This document shows, piece by piece, positions 25,662-38,466 of a stretch of 64,000 bases of DNA. The position numbers and the translations under genes are program-made. Every line of letters starts with the position of its first letter. Position 1 is the stretch's first letter. The stretch is taken from contig QEYB01000038.1 in the NCBI GenBank assembly GCA_017562135.1, forward strand, positions 1 to 64,000, written 5' to 3'. The notes beneath the pieces were generated by a model. The model saw only the letters and a program-made list of their open reading frames with translations. It searched no databases and was not told the DNA's origin. The DNA comes from Dipylidium caninum. Lineage: Eukaryota; Platyhelminthes; Cestoda; Cyclophyllidea; Dipylidiidae.

Positions 25662-28600
25662 CTAATCTTCACAATTAATGGTACTCAGCGTCCGAAGTGC
25701 TGGTCCTGCAACGTCAGACAACAATTTTGGTGTGGTCTTAGTAGCATGGGGCCTGATAGGAACGGTGTGTTTGGCATGTGTCTCCGAGGTGCTACCATTG
25801 ACGCCGTTTTTGTCTCCGGTCAACCCTGTATCTCCCATCTCCACGTTGGCCACTCGAAGAGTCACGATGATGCATCCGAGGCACGCCAAAAGAATGACAC
25901 ACAACGAGACGGGAATTACAACTCTGAAAACTGAAAGATTGTGATTACCTATAAAATCATAGTTTACCGACGTAAGGGAAACATGGATGCTTTGCGAAGT
26001 GCTGTGGCATGGACTGCCTGTAATAGGGTACGACAAGAAAATCATATTGGGACTTGGAAGACTTGACGAGAGTCTAGCACTGGTTACGACGGGTCAAGAA
26101 TATTAAAATCTGAAAGCACTTACAGTCCGGTCATAGGAAACCCTTAGGTGGATGAGATATCACTCCTTGAGGTTAGGCAACGGGGACCAAAGGTGCGCTG
26201 CTAGACATAACCGCACGTCTTATAAACGAATGTATTTTCTTGCGGGATGTCAGTCCGTCCGAACATTCAAGATAGTTAACTCACCGTGAAGGTCACGCAA
26301 AATATCTTCGTAAACGATGCTGCTGCAGCCTCGAATGTACACTTTTTCAGTCACTGTTAAGTTTTGGGCGACCTGGAAATTCCGAGTTTCACAAATCCCA
26401 TGTTCTAGCCTTGGACAAGAGCATCGCCTTTGAAGAGTGACAAGAAGTTCCCCTTAAGAGGGAAAATAAGTTATGAAATAGTGTAAAAGGCACTTATGGG
26501 GATTAATCCCATGAAAGTGGTCGAGCCCCAGTCGTGTACCAATGAGAATAAAGCTAATTTGGAAGACCAGTTTTCAGTTAAACGTCATTTGTACAGTTTG
26601 AAAAGTCGTTACACCATCATAGCCCCTAACGCGCCGAATTGAGATGTCATTAAAGATGAATTCAACCACAATCTACTTCAAAGTGCTTGACCTAGGTGTT
26701 GTGTGAAATCGGTAAGATCAGATGACTTCACGTTTGTCATTTAATCATTTGACTTAATGCCGTAGTTGAATAAAGTCCGATGGACTCACCACTATGTGCC
26801 TTCATTACACCCAAAGTGAAAAGTGGCATTCATCAACTGAAGAAAGAAATTCCCTAGTGGAATGTAAACGCCTACATTAGCAAGGTTTCATAGCTCTCAG
26901 AATTCTTCTTAGCGCAATAGCAGAGTATATCATTTGCGTCTGATGATCAAAATGATTTTATTCGAAGAGATAAAAGTATGACTTGCCATGATATGTGCCA
27001 TTAATGGAGTGGTCCATAAGCCATGTCTCCGGGCCTAGGCTTCCACAACAGCGCAGCCTGAATTCTAGGGGATCCCAACATTTGGCAGCCGCTGATGATA
27101 ATATCGATAGTGAAGCGTGCAAGAAGTATGGTTTTGCTTCGATGAATATATTCGTCACCTGAAATTCAGTTTCTAACTTTTGGCACCTGCTTCAATATAA
27201 ACTTGCATATATGTGTGTGCGCATTCATCTATTCAATACCGACTGTCATGTTAAATGGTTAGTTACTATTATTGTCTTCGGTGAGAGGCGCCTTTGAAAT
27301 CGGGGCGCATATATGAGAAACTTGATCTCCCTGCTTTTGTATCCTTCAGAAGTTTGACATGCCACCTATGATCACTACTCAAAGTAACTCCTTCAAGCAC
27401 ACGAGAATACCTTACCCTAAGGATGTATACGCAGTTATTGAGTGTGTGCCGATACATTAGAGAAAGACGACATGATGCCACACTAAATCGGGAGGATGCG
27501 TACAGTGATAGCAGCAAGTAGCAAAAGTTGTGAGGTTGTGAGCTGCCAGTAGAGGCCTGATTAAGCGTCTACAACAAAGTTTACCCTTGTAGTTGCCTTT
27601 GCGGCTGGCAGTATGTGCGAGTGCATCGTGAGTGATGGGTCTCTCACGCGCAGGCACTCGTGGCCTTGGCAGAAGGAATGATGAATTATAACCAAGAGAA
27701 ATGAAGAATACGGGCCCATGTTTATGTTTTGTCCTGAACGCGGTACTTTATGGAGGAATTTAAATTTACTCAAAATATAAACAGAAATGCTCATGATATA
27801 CCAACTTGTGGTGTGAAGTGAACACAGTAACGCGAGTATGAAGGTTGCGCTTTGGCCGCGTCATCCTCTCCAGGAACAGAATATTGCAAATGACAGTCTT
27901 ATCTGCATTGACGGCAAATTAGGAGAGCGGTTAACTGAGTCAGAGTCGGTGTTGGAACAGTAACTAAGTCGTAAGTTGATTCAATATGATGGTCAAATTG
28001 TTTCAAAACTTTATGGAGCAGAATATGAGGGAGGAAGACATTGCAGAAATAACAAAGGCAACGACTTTGGGCTATTTTGCATCTGTCCTAATTCCCAGGA
28101 AATAGCCATTCATCTCTCATATTCTAACCATATACACCCTAGTATATTTAATAAGACCATCAATAATATTCATTAACGGACACTCATCTACAGGCGTGAT
28201 CAGTTACTTGGGCAAGACACAACTTACTTCAGTGGTGAGGTCAGATTCCTGGTTGCGGGCCCTTGAAATGAAGGATGCAGTAAGAGAGATTGTCGCGAGA
28301 TGCGCAATAACGATGAGAAAAAAGAAAATAGCCGCCGGACGGATCCAGAAAGTTACTTGGAACGGTGCCAAATATTTCCACTCGTTGTAACAGCAACACA
28401 AAGGGCAGTAGCAGCGACGTTGATTCTGCAAATTTTCGTTGTTCGGAGATATCCAAAGGGTCCATGGACTTGATGCAATGTGGTCCGAATCTTTTGAGAT
28501 TTCTCCCAATCGATGACCTTCCGGACCAATCAAAACGAGATTATCTGGGAAAGATAAAGCATAGATATTAAGAGGAAGGTTTATTAACTAGGATTCTTTA

Positions 28601-30863
28601 ACTTGCCTATGTCATCTACTGCCAGTTTGACGTTTACACACCCTTCAATAACTAAACCAGATGCAGCAACACGTCCATCAGGCATGAATTTACAGGAGAA
28701 AGGCTTTCGTAAAGGATAGAAGTAACACACTTTAAGGTAATCTTATTAGTTTCGGTGTCCAATCCGTCAAAGACGGTAATTCCATTTGAAATGTGCCACA
28801 GCTGATCAAAAGGAATTAAAAATGAGCCACCTATCGCAAGCCTCAAAACTCGTTACAAGTTTAATTTGGATAAATCGAGGTAAAGAAGGTGTAATGTACA
28901 AGGTTGAAGAGCCAGTAACAATATATCGCATCCTTAGTAGAGCATTAGAAACACCAATTTCCAGAGGTTTTCGCATAAGCACCTCACAGTATTCAATTTT
29001 TCGTGTGATCCACTTCCCCTCACAACACCAGGACGTCAACTATTGACGTTTAAAGCAGAAATATTAGATTTACGGAATAGATACTAATCATGCGATTTCC
29101 AAGAGATTAGTCTTGAGTGGACTCAATGCCTTTACGAATAGTCTTCGACTTGTTCAATAAGCTCCACTTATGTATGAATTAAATAGAAAATAAAAATTCT
29201 CAAATCAAGATGGCATGAACCTACGTTTTGGTGTCAATAAGTCTTTCGCCACGGCTAAGGGAAAGGCTCCCCATGGTGTCACCGTCATAATTACTGTATC
29301 GTGATCGTTAAGCGACAGTTATCACACTTGACAATAATTTACACCTTTTGTGAACTCCTAACTCCATCGGTGATCCACGGAACGTATTCTGGTTCAAAGT
29401 GATAAGTTTTTCCGTGTGAATGTAATCCGCGAGGGAACGCCTCAGAAAGCTCTACGAAAGTCAATTATTAAATGGGTGAATAGTGGGTAGAAGGGAACGC
29501 TGTATCATTGTTTGGGTAAATAACTATGAGACTAAGAGACGGGAGAAGGACACCAAAAGGGAATGAAATGACAACGAATCTCATGCAGTGTCCCGAATGA
29601 CGAGAGAAAGAGGAGTTTAGGTGGTCCGAAATGACAAAAATGATGTGTAACATAGTGCTCAAGGTAAGATTGTAACTAATTTAATTAGTCTTTGGCGTCA
29701 TTCGCCAGACTCTAATGAGTTTTCAGTCGCCAAAAAGGGGTATATACTGGATCTGAGGAAAGAACCAAAGGTGAGAGTGAAGAAAATTATTTGCCTGAGG
29801 CCCATCTAACTAAAGGAGACTGAAAAGAGAAATTTCAGAAATACCGACATGATAACAGGCGGAGGAAATAAAAATTTGTAACATTAGTAAGACGATGGTT
29901 TTAGTCAAAAGTAGCGGCAAGTCAAGCAATCAAAATGATACTGTTCTACTTTGATTCATTGTTTAAATCTCAATGTCCACCTGTCTAAACAACCTTTTGT
30001 TGCAGAAACCCTGAACAGAAATCAGTAGTTTAAATAAATACTGGTTTTATTTCAGGCCTCAATTTTATAATTTAATCTGAAAGACTTCAGTTAACAGCTA
30101 CAAAGTCAAATAACCTAAATGGTGCCTTTCTATCTAATTTCGTGTCATTTGCAAACACGTGGCCATCGATGTCTCTTGCTGGAAGGGCGCTGCGAGTTTA
30201 TATGAATATTATCAACTCTATCCACAAGTGCTTCATCAACCTCACATTAGGTTGCACCAAAATGTGTCAGGTAGGCTGATAAATAAAAAAACTCGCCGTG
30301 GATATCTAAAACATAGGATATTGTCAACTAGCGCCGATATGCACAATAAAGACGATTCGGAAGAAAAATATAAATTGGTAGATTAGCGCAAAATACCCGC
30401 TCACAAAATTCAAATTCCGTTATAAAAACTTTTTTGCAGTCCCTTGATTCAATGTCTTATATTATAAATGCAAAACTATACATGATTAAAGTACCGAAAC
30501 AAGATTAGAAAAGTGTGCTCTGAGCATCACTGATAATGCACGTGTTCAAGCCTTTTAGGTTACTGAAGATAAATACACAAAAAAGGAGCAATGACCAAAC
30601 TAACCTATTTGTGCAGAGCGAGGTTGAACGTAGAGGAGAACAGCGATTGCGACACTCAGAAAGATTTGCATAACACCCATTGCAAGACAAAGCCATGAGA
30701 TTGTGTAATAAGCATTAACGACTGGGCACTTCCAGTAGAGATTTCCAACAGTTGAAACACTCCCGATGACTAGGAGTAGACCCATTGATATGAGACTGGT
30801 GACAAAGATAATTTGAGTGCTGACTACGCATTTCAAACGGCTGGTGGTTGATGACGGGGACAT
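25662..30863 (-). CDS. Tetraspanin family membrane protein
   Basis: Minus-strand exons: 30605-30863, 28228-28425, 26983-27158, 26285-26427 and 25662-25930. The last four have agreeing phases (0, 0, 2, 1) and GT-AG introns of 1069, 555 and 354 nt. Exon 1 encodes a start Met and two membrane segments (TM1, TM2). The second has a Cys-rich juxtamembrane stretch (CYCPLCCC, likely palmitoylated by family analogy) and TM3 (PAAIFFFLIVIAHLATISL). The third carries the tetraspanin CCG motif of the large extracellular loop. The fourth adds the matching cysteines (CSCP, GICE, GCSS). The fifth holds TM4 (VVIPVSLCVILLACLGCII) and a Ser/Thr/Lys-rich tail of about 60 residues. Exon 1 ends in phase 1 but the next begins in phase 0, so a linking exon is missing from this model. 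Tegument tetraspanins are abundant in flatworms, but the subfamily was not identified. Confidence 0.8.
28652..29046. other. Region open on both strands inside the tetraspanin locus
   Basis: Two overlapping minus-strand frames (28806-29039 and 28652-28846) and one plus-strand frame (28786-29046) are all open and protein-like. The region lies where the tetraspanin model lacks a linking exon, so part of it may be that exon. I cannot decide which frame, if any, is used. Confidence 0.3.
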
Positions 30864-32897
30864 AATAGAATCTGAAAAAGATGCATCAAAGTTGTAGAGA
30901 AGTGTCCATGAATATGAGGCTTAGAATAGCTCGGAAAGCGGCAAATGGAACAATCTTAGTGAAACATAGGTTCCAAAGAGTATGAGAAATGATATGGTAT
31001 AAGAAAGAAGGAAGTGCACAGAATTCAAAGCACTAATTGTATTGCGCATAAGACTATAATTTAGCAATGTTGAACGGGAAATTTGGCCTGTTCATAATAA
31101 TCAACGGGTATCAAGCAAGGCACTTTTAAAAACACCCGAATGTTTAAACAGAAAAAGTCAAAAAACACGGTGAATGACGATGGCAATTTGCTGTTGGCAT
31201 TACATACAAGGAGCATTGATATTGCCAGATAACTGTGACCGCGTTATAGAAAGAGCCATACAGAAAATTAAATGGCCCTTACAAGAAGCTAATTCAAATT
31301 ACTTCCAATTTCATCACACAACCTAGTAAAATTCAACAAATCGTACATCGGCAGGCAATACGTTGAGTTGAGAAGTTGAGAAGTAAGCAATTCTAAGCGG
31401 CAACACACAATGGGCCCGCTCAACTGATATCAAGGTTGTATAAGTAGTTATTGATATTCCTGAAGAATATTGTGCATAATAACTGGAGCCCAACTGAAAA
31501 GACAATAGTGTACACTATCATCTATATTCTTATGCAATTTTAAATTAACTCAGATGGGTATTGTAGTTTGTGCAAGTATGATATCGAACAAAATCACCCC
31601 GGACCTTAGAGATTCTCGATGATGCCATGTAAACGAACGGAAAACATATGAATTACATGACCAAATACTAGCGGTAGACAGACGAAACGAATGCTGTAGC
31701 TTACAATCTATTCGTACCGCATCTGAAAACTAAGCTCAATGTATCTCAGAACTTTAACATGTTTCTCGATATCTGCCTCCACCGTCATTGATGAGAATTT
31801 GTGGAACGCAAAAACCCAATATAATCGGTATCTTACCAGTAGCATTGCTCTGCCAAGACGTAAATAGGAACGGAATACATCTACTGATATGCGAACTAGT
31901 AGTTATTTTCAAACTCAAGCTAAATGGCAATTATTTATTGTGTTTATGATTCGGCTCCGTTTTCGGTCAAACAAAACTCTCATAGCATTCCTTAACCTCA
32001 TTTATCAGGTACTCAACATGTTTATCGTGGTGGTGAGAGAGACATAAATGTTCACCGAAATCAGCGATTTACCACGTAAATGCAACATAATGAGGAGTAT
32101 AGTTCCTTAGCCAACTCCATAAATTTCTGAAAGGCCAGTATCAAGACTAGTTATAGGGACCCTCTCTCGATTTATGTTATACCGAAGAACTTTGGCGATC
32201 GATATACTTCCTGACCTTTTTCCGGTCCTCAATGCATAAATAAGTGGCAAAATGTTCGACCCTCGCCACATGATCAGACATTACTTCATCACAGTGATAC
32301 TTTAGCAACCCAATAGGTTGGAAGGGTACTGAGGTCCAGTGATCACTAAGAAGGGTCGCACTTGGGAACTCCGAAAGGTGACGGTAGTCGACCTGGCTAA
32401 CGCAAACTTGAAAACACCAACATTGCCGATGGGGGTAGTAAAATAAAAAAGTTACTAACTACGCCCTGAATACAACAGGAAAGTACCAATTGCACACCCA
32501 GCTCCGCCATGACATTGGCTCAAGTACACACCACTTTGGAAATTATTTCTGGAAAAGCGGCTTCAGTAACACTCCAAAATTAACTCGACTCTTTTGAATC
32601 TAAGACTTAAGCTCGTACTTGATCATTTGCTGTGCGACATTGGAGAGTAAGCAACCACCAAAGATCAGGTAAAAATTTTAATGTTTTGCAAGAAAATAGG
32701 TATCGGCATTGAGGTACTTTAATGCATCAATCCAGTGCGTGAATAAAACCACGATCAGGTGGAACAAAGTTTTGTACACAAACAATTTTGAAAAATAATC
32801 CAATATAAATTTCAAGGAGCAAGAGGGGGGTGTGGCGGTAAACCCGTTGCTGTGGGGATAAAAGTAGATGGACCAGAGGGTGGAGGCACCACCACAC
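30864..32897. other. Intergenic region, no gene recognised
   Basis: This AT-rich sequence lies between the tetraspanin start and the cyclin K stop, both on the minus strand. It should include the tetraspanin promoter and cyclin K 3' UTR. No exon is recognised. Confidence 0.55.
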
Positions 32898-35800
32898 TCA
32901 TGAGCGGGGGAGAGGGTGACTCTGAGGGGGTAACCATGGCCCTGCTGCAGGTATTGGAGGAAGCGGAGGTGGGGCCTGTGTGCCTAAAACTGACGGAAGT
33001 GGTGGAGGCGGAGGCAGTGACAGTGACGGCGCCAACTAAATGAAGATAAACAGAAGTAGAATCAAATCTCTTAAAGTAACCAAACAGCATAAATTTGCCA
33101 AACACAACGGTTCTCGGTGTGAAAAAATTAAATGGAGGTGTTTTGTGGCAATACTACTAAGAAACCTTTGATATAAGAAAATTCTTTGTTGTGAACAGGG
33201 TTTCTTCTCAGTATCGCTATATTTACGGCTATCCTGCGAATAAAGATGTTGCGATACTAAATTTATGCTCACCCACAAAACATTCAGAAAGATAGCGGTC
33301 TTTTATGTGATTTGATTCCAGATAAGTCACAATTAACAGTCCAGAATGGGAACAGATCGTGAGAGCCGAATGCCATGGATGTGACATTCACAGTTTATCT
33401 TTGTAAAGATTTTTGTGATACGGCCGGGTTTACTGTGAAGGTGTGTGAATCTAGGTAATGAATACGAAAAAAGTGCGGATTTTTGTTTCACACCTAAGTA
33501 CATTCCTTAAGACTATGCTACGGTAACATTTGCGATTATGGTCATTTGTTATTCTGATTACTGAAGAGGACACAAACTAGGTAAAGACAACTACTGAATT
33601 ATCTAGATAAGACTAGCCAAAGAGCACCTTGTACGAGCATCCCCCATTCCATATTCATTTCTTATCGTCTTCCGACATGGTAAGGGATAAAGATCTGTCT
33701 GCAACTTATTGGATGGGTACTAATTTGAAAGATAGAGGAAAACCTGGTCCATACTTAAGTGAATACATGGCGAAACGGGAGGTATGGCCCAAAATTGAGT
33801 TCGTTATTCCCGCTGACAATAGAAGATAGAATTTGAATGAGTCGGGACCTTCCACAAATTAAATGATGACCTTTGTTTTCGGTTGTTGAGCGGAACATAC
33901 CATAGACGAACTGCGAGGATTGAGATCTTCCCTAGAAAGGAGTATCTGCGGTTCCGGAGTTTTCGCAAATCTCTCGACGACAGGCGGATTCATCCATACA
34001 TCTTGAGTAACGGCATGTAGACTAGCCCACTAAAATTTCACATCGCTTAATTCTTTGCGTTAAACAGAGAAGAGAGAATATATTTTAACTTGGTTGATTA
34101 AAAGGCTAGTCGCATATAATGTTAAACCTAGGACTGAAAAGAAGTTTAGGCAAATGACGGCTACCCGTGCCGTCAAGTAACATTAAAAAAGAGAACATTA
34201 TGAACTCGATGACAGTATACAGGATAGGTAGTTAAATGTCTAATGTTTCATTTAATAGTTAGTAAATTCACGACTTATAGCAGCAAATGAGCTCAATCAA
34301 AAGTGGGGGCGATAGGTGCCCAAAATAAATCAGGGTCACCTTCCGAGGTTAAATGAATAATTTTAAACTAAGAGACTGAGTTTGTAGCGCAAAATATAAA
34401 ATATAAATAAACACGAAGGAGGATATAGATGATTTAAATAAATAAAAGTGGAATGTAATGCCCCAAAGTACAAGACACCAAAATATGCGTAACGGGTGGA
34501 ACTGGAGATTTACATTAGATATTGGCACGTTAATCGTATGGCCAGCTATTAGCAAACATTGCAAAGACAGCCAGCTGGACTTGCGCGAATGGCGATCTCG
34601 ACCACTGCATAAAGCACGGCGATCATTCTCGAGAGTGCCAACCTATACCGCCTAGCAAATCTAAGCATACTACTGATACCAAAGTCAACGTTAAACTGTA
34701 TAGTGCCGTTGAACACTACTTACCGGAATCGGTGGTGGCGGAGGAGGGAGAGCTCCAACAAGAGCCGTGGATGCCGAAGTCACTTCCACGAACGCCTGTG
34801 GGAAAGCCGTCAGAGGCAATCCATGGCTATATTGCGACGTCGCCTGGTTCCACGATAGACCAGACGCAGAAGTCGTCACAGTGGCATTGTTGTTGGTCGA
34901 CTCGAGTGAAACTGCTGCTGGAAAACAATCTATTTACCCAATCTATGAAAAATTGTGCCCTCTAGCCTTCAACTGACCTTCCATTGTTTTTTTTATGGGG
35001 TGGGACAGTAGAAATGGTGGTGGTGGCGGTGGAGAAGACGAATGATGATTCCGCCTTTTTGATCCGATTTGGGGTGGTGGTTCGAATTTTGGGGCAGCCT
35101 CCACCCCACTTGACTTGTTCCCAACCGAGTAGATGTCAAGAATGCGATGACAAATATCTTCCATCACTTCTACAGTCATGCCTTCAACGAAACACTCCCA
35201 CCAGGGCTGGCCCAACCGGCGTCCGTGCCAATCGTTAACCGGCCAGGATTTCATTCGTGTTGCCAAGTAGAGCACTGCACATGCTACAATTTCGGGCTCC
35301 CACTGGAGGCACAAGGTCGTTTCCAAACTATCGTTAATAAAGGACCAAGCCATTTGCACAATCTCTTTGATCTTCTCTTGGGAACCTGAGGTAAACAAAG
35401 TAGAGCAGCATGCACCAGTGAGGCCGACTCTCAATGCGTAGTACAATAAAGCCCAATAATTGTAAGTTAATGCAACAAGGTCACGTTTTAGCCAGTTATC
35501 TAAAGGGCTAATGTGCCAAAAATGGATTTACGCATCGACATATTCAGTGTTCTCTATATCTGCCATTTCAGTTGGTTGGAAATAGACTGGGGTGAGATAA
35601 GCACATTCACATTGGATATTTGTAGTGTATCACATCTACTATAACCGTGGACAGTATGGCCACAATGTGTTTCAGATATGAATCGGTAAAGAGTTAAAAC
35701 AGTGAGGGGAAATTGCGAATCAGAAAATTTAGAGAAACATGAAAAGACAAACTAAAACCACTAAAACCACCACAAAATGATACCAAAACCATCTGAAAAT

Positions 35801-36638
35801 TCAAAGCTTCTGAAATTGCGCGTATTGCTCCTGATAATGGTTCAAATTAAAACACCAAACCTTAAAAAAACAAAAAATATAAGCTTCGAATAACCTCAAA
35901 AAAGACACTTAAACTGTTTTGTGGCATGAAACCAGTAAGAAAGAAGCGGTGCTCTAACCTTTTAGACGTTTGGCGTATTGAAGGAGAAAACTGTAGGGGT
36001 GGGTGACTTGTAAATCAAACTTTATTGTTTTCAAGAGCACCCTCTCGTACATCATCACCTCTTCCTGCAAAATAAAAATAGCAAATACCACGATCCAGGT
36101 TTTAAAAGCAAAAACATAAAAGTACTCGAGGATCACTGCCAAAAGTAGCGAACATATCCGGCGGCAAGATTTCACGAGCCATTCTGATTATATCGCGGCA
36201 TTTCTTGGGGGTCTCCTCTACTTTTCCAGCCAACATCAAACAGCAAGCAGCGGTCACCTAGTATTAGCAAAAAAATTACATTTTCAATGAAAGACAAGAA
36301 AGAGATGCATTTAAAAGGACATACATTACGAGGAAATGCTTTGAATGAGTGACACATATAAAAGCGATGGAAAAATACGATAGCCGTAGCCCACGCGTCA
36401 TAGCGAAGATGGAGGCGAGTACTAAGGTCGAGGATAAAACGAGCACCTTCACGGCGATAGCGCGTTTCTGTTTGTGGGTCAATCCCATCCAGCACAGAAG
36501 GGGTGCGAGAAAAATCTTCCTTTTCATAATACCAGCATGGCATTTGCTGCAAAAAAGTTAAGCGTCACATGTCTCGCTTAGTTAAAAAATCCACCAGCGG
36601 ACAGTGAGCACGCTAACCAAACTTACATGCTGATCCAT
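32898..36638 (-). CDS. CCNK: Cyclin K
   Basis: Seven minus-strand exons: 36627-36638, 36325-36546, 36126-36257, 35959-36064, 34978-35385, 34724-34917 and 32898-33035, all GT-AG with agreeing phases, giving about 403 residues. The first exon is only 12 nt (MDQH). Cyclin-box 1 begins [15 protein letters not shown] and includes [10 protein letters not shown] and [33 protein letters not shown] leads into cyclin-box 2 with [11 protein letters not shown] and [16 protein letters not shown]. These are hallmarks of cyclin K, the partner of CDK12/CDK13 that phosphorylates the RNA polymerase II C-terminal domain. The tail is proline-rich ([17 protein letters not shown]), as in other cyclin K proteins, but shorter than in vertebrates. 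The last exon is also open in a second, longer frame; the phase-consistent proline-rich frame ends at 32898-32900 and was preferred. Introns run 80, 67, 61, 573, 60 and 1688 nt. Confidence 0.93.
33036..34723 (-). other. Last intron of cyclin K (1688 nt)
   Basis: The intron is bounded by a GTAAGT donor and an ATTTAG acceptor on the minus strand. It contains a plus-strand frame at 33629-33829 of about 66 residues that is protein-like but unrecognised. I do not call it a gene. Confidence 0.75.
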
Positions 36639-38466
36639 TATGGTGTTGCGGGAGCGCTAAAGCTAATCACCAAACAAGCACAACGGCACCGGAGACGTTT
36701 TGAACTCGGTGGCTTAAGTAAGATATGTACAAACAACTAAAATTATACAACGTTCGCTCTCTGAAGCAAGTTCGACTTCCTCCTCTTATATTTCAACAAT
36801 ATAAAGATAATTATTGGTTTTAGTTAGTTTATTTCTTGTAGCGCCTAATCCACGTATTAGTAAGCTCATACACGAACGCAACTTTTGTTTGATTTATCGC
36901 GGGTATTCAATTACTGGCCATTATTATACACTGAATTTGTTCCAGCGCGACCGACGTAGATAGACGTGCCAAACAAAGGAATTTTTCCGTGATTGTGCCT
37001 CCGGACGTAATAAACATTTTACAACTTATCGACCTACACTAAATCACTATAGTCTCCTTCGTAGTCTCAAATACATCCCACGGCACAATTACGCCATGTA
37101 TAGTTTGTTTATGTCCTTGCAGCGCAAAGCGTTTTAAAAGCACTCGCAAGTGTTACGAATGGACGGAACGTCACACCATGGCTCATCAAATACTCTCCAT
37201 TGATTTTAATAATCGTGCAGCCTTAAAGGTAGACGGAGTTGACAATTTCCTATCATAGGATAAACTCATGAGGAGGTGAATAAACAGAGTTCGCATCTAA
37301 TAACCTCTACAAAATAATGAAATCAGAACCCCCATCGGGAACTGCTGAATATAGCGAAAAAAAATTCATCAATGAGGAACTTAAGGCGTTAGATTGGACT
37401 ATGTAGCGCAGCTTTTCGGGATGGTTACATTGCTTTCTTCATTCGACTCCGCACTTCTACTAGCCGAATATCGTCAATCTTGACCTAAACACAAAGTAAC
37501 GAAATGAAATACCCTTATATGCACTATTTATACCTCCAGGAGAAATATCAAGTAGCACCTAACTCAAAACACATTTGTATATCAGAAAATTCGTAATTTT
37601 GTCAAAAGGGATGCATTGTTGTCGAGAAAGTGTAAAAACTCCAAATACCGATATGGTTTCTATTTGGTGGTTAGTGATGAAACAACTTAAGCCCGGGAAC
37701 CTTTCCTTTAACACTATGCTAATGAAAGTAGTCGAGTAAGTTATTTTTATTAGCTCTTAAGTCTCCGTGATTTGTTATATGGCATAGGTCTTCCTGCTAC
37801 ATATACTCCAATTTGATTCCGGTTTTACGCAAAATGCCACGACTCAAAGTATTTGAAAAGGAGCTGGCGCGCCGTCATAGTACAGAATGAAGATGGATGA
37901 TAGGAACTAATCCATTCTCCTAAACCACAAGAGAGGGATCAATTTGACAACAACTAATCACACAAGCAATTGTGCCTTGGCAGTATTCCCTAGCTGCGGC
38001 TAATGACCAGGAAAACCCACTTACACAACCGGTGACCACTAGTTCGGGAGAGTTATTAAGATGTAACCAAGGCAACAGGGACTAGTGGATTTCCAGCACC
38101 AGTTAATTCACTACTAATTCCCGTTTCAAAGAAAATTCATCGAGTGTTGATTTCGTCAAAGTGTACCCACTTCACCAGCAATAGGCACTTAATCGGTTCT
38201 CCAATTCATCAATAAAAAAGCATGACCTCTCATAGGGCACTGTGACTTATAGAACGAGACAGGTGTAGTTGGAGACCACTAACTTTGGCAATAATATCAA
38301 ATTGCCATTCTAGCAGCATGGTTGTGATTTCGCTTGTCATTTAAAACGGAACAGCTGATAAGTACTTTACGGATTGTCAGGTCCGAAAGAAAACCAGCAA
38401 AATGTGCATCCAATAATATCATGTTAACAGAATTGTATGTGATTTGACAAAGCCCTTAATCCCCTT
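36639..38466. other. Region upstream of cyclin K, no gene recognised
   Basis: This AT-rich sequence has only short frames. It should contain the cyclin K promoter near 36640-36800. Nothing else is visible. Confidence 0.55.

Noticed and set aside
33629..33829. 66-codon plus-strand frame inside a cyclin K intron
   Set aside because: It looks somewhat protein-like but has no recognised motif, partner exon or start context.
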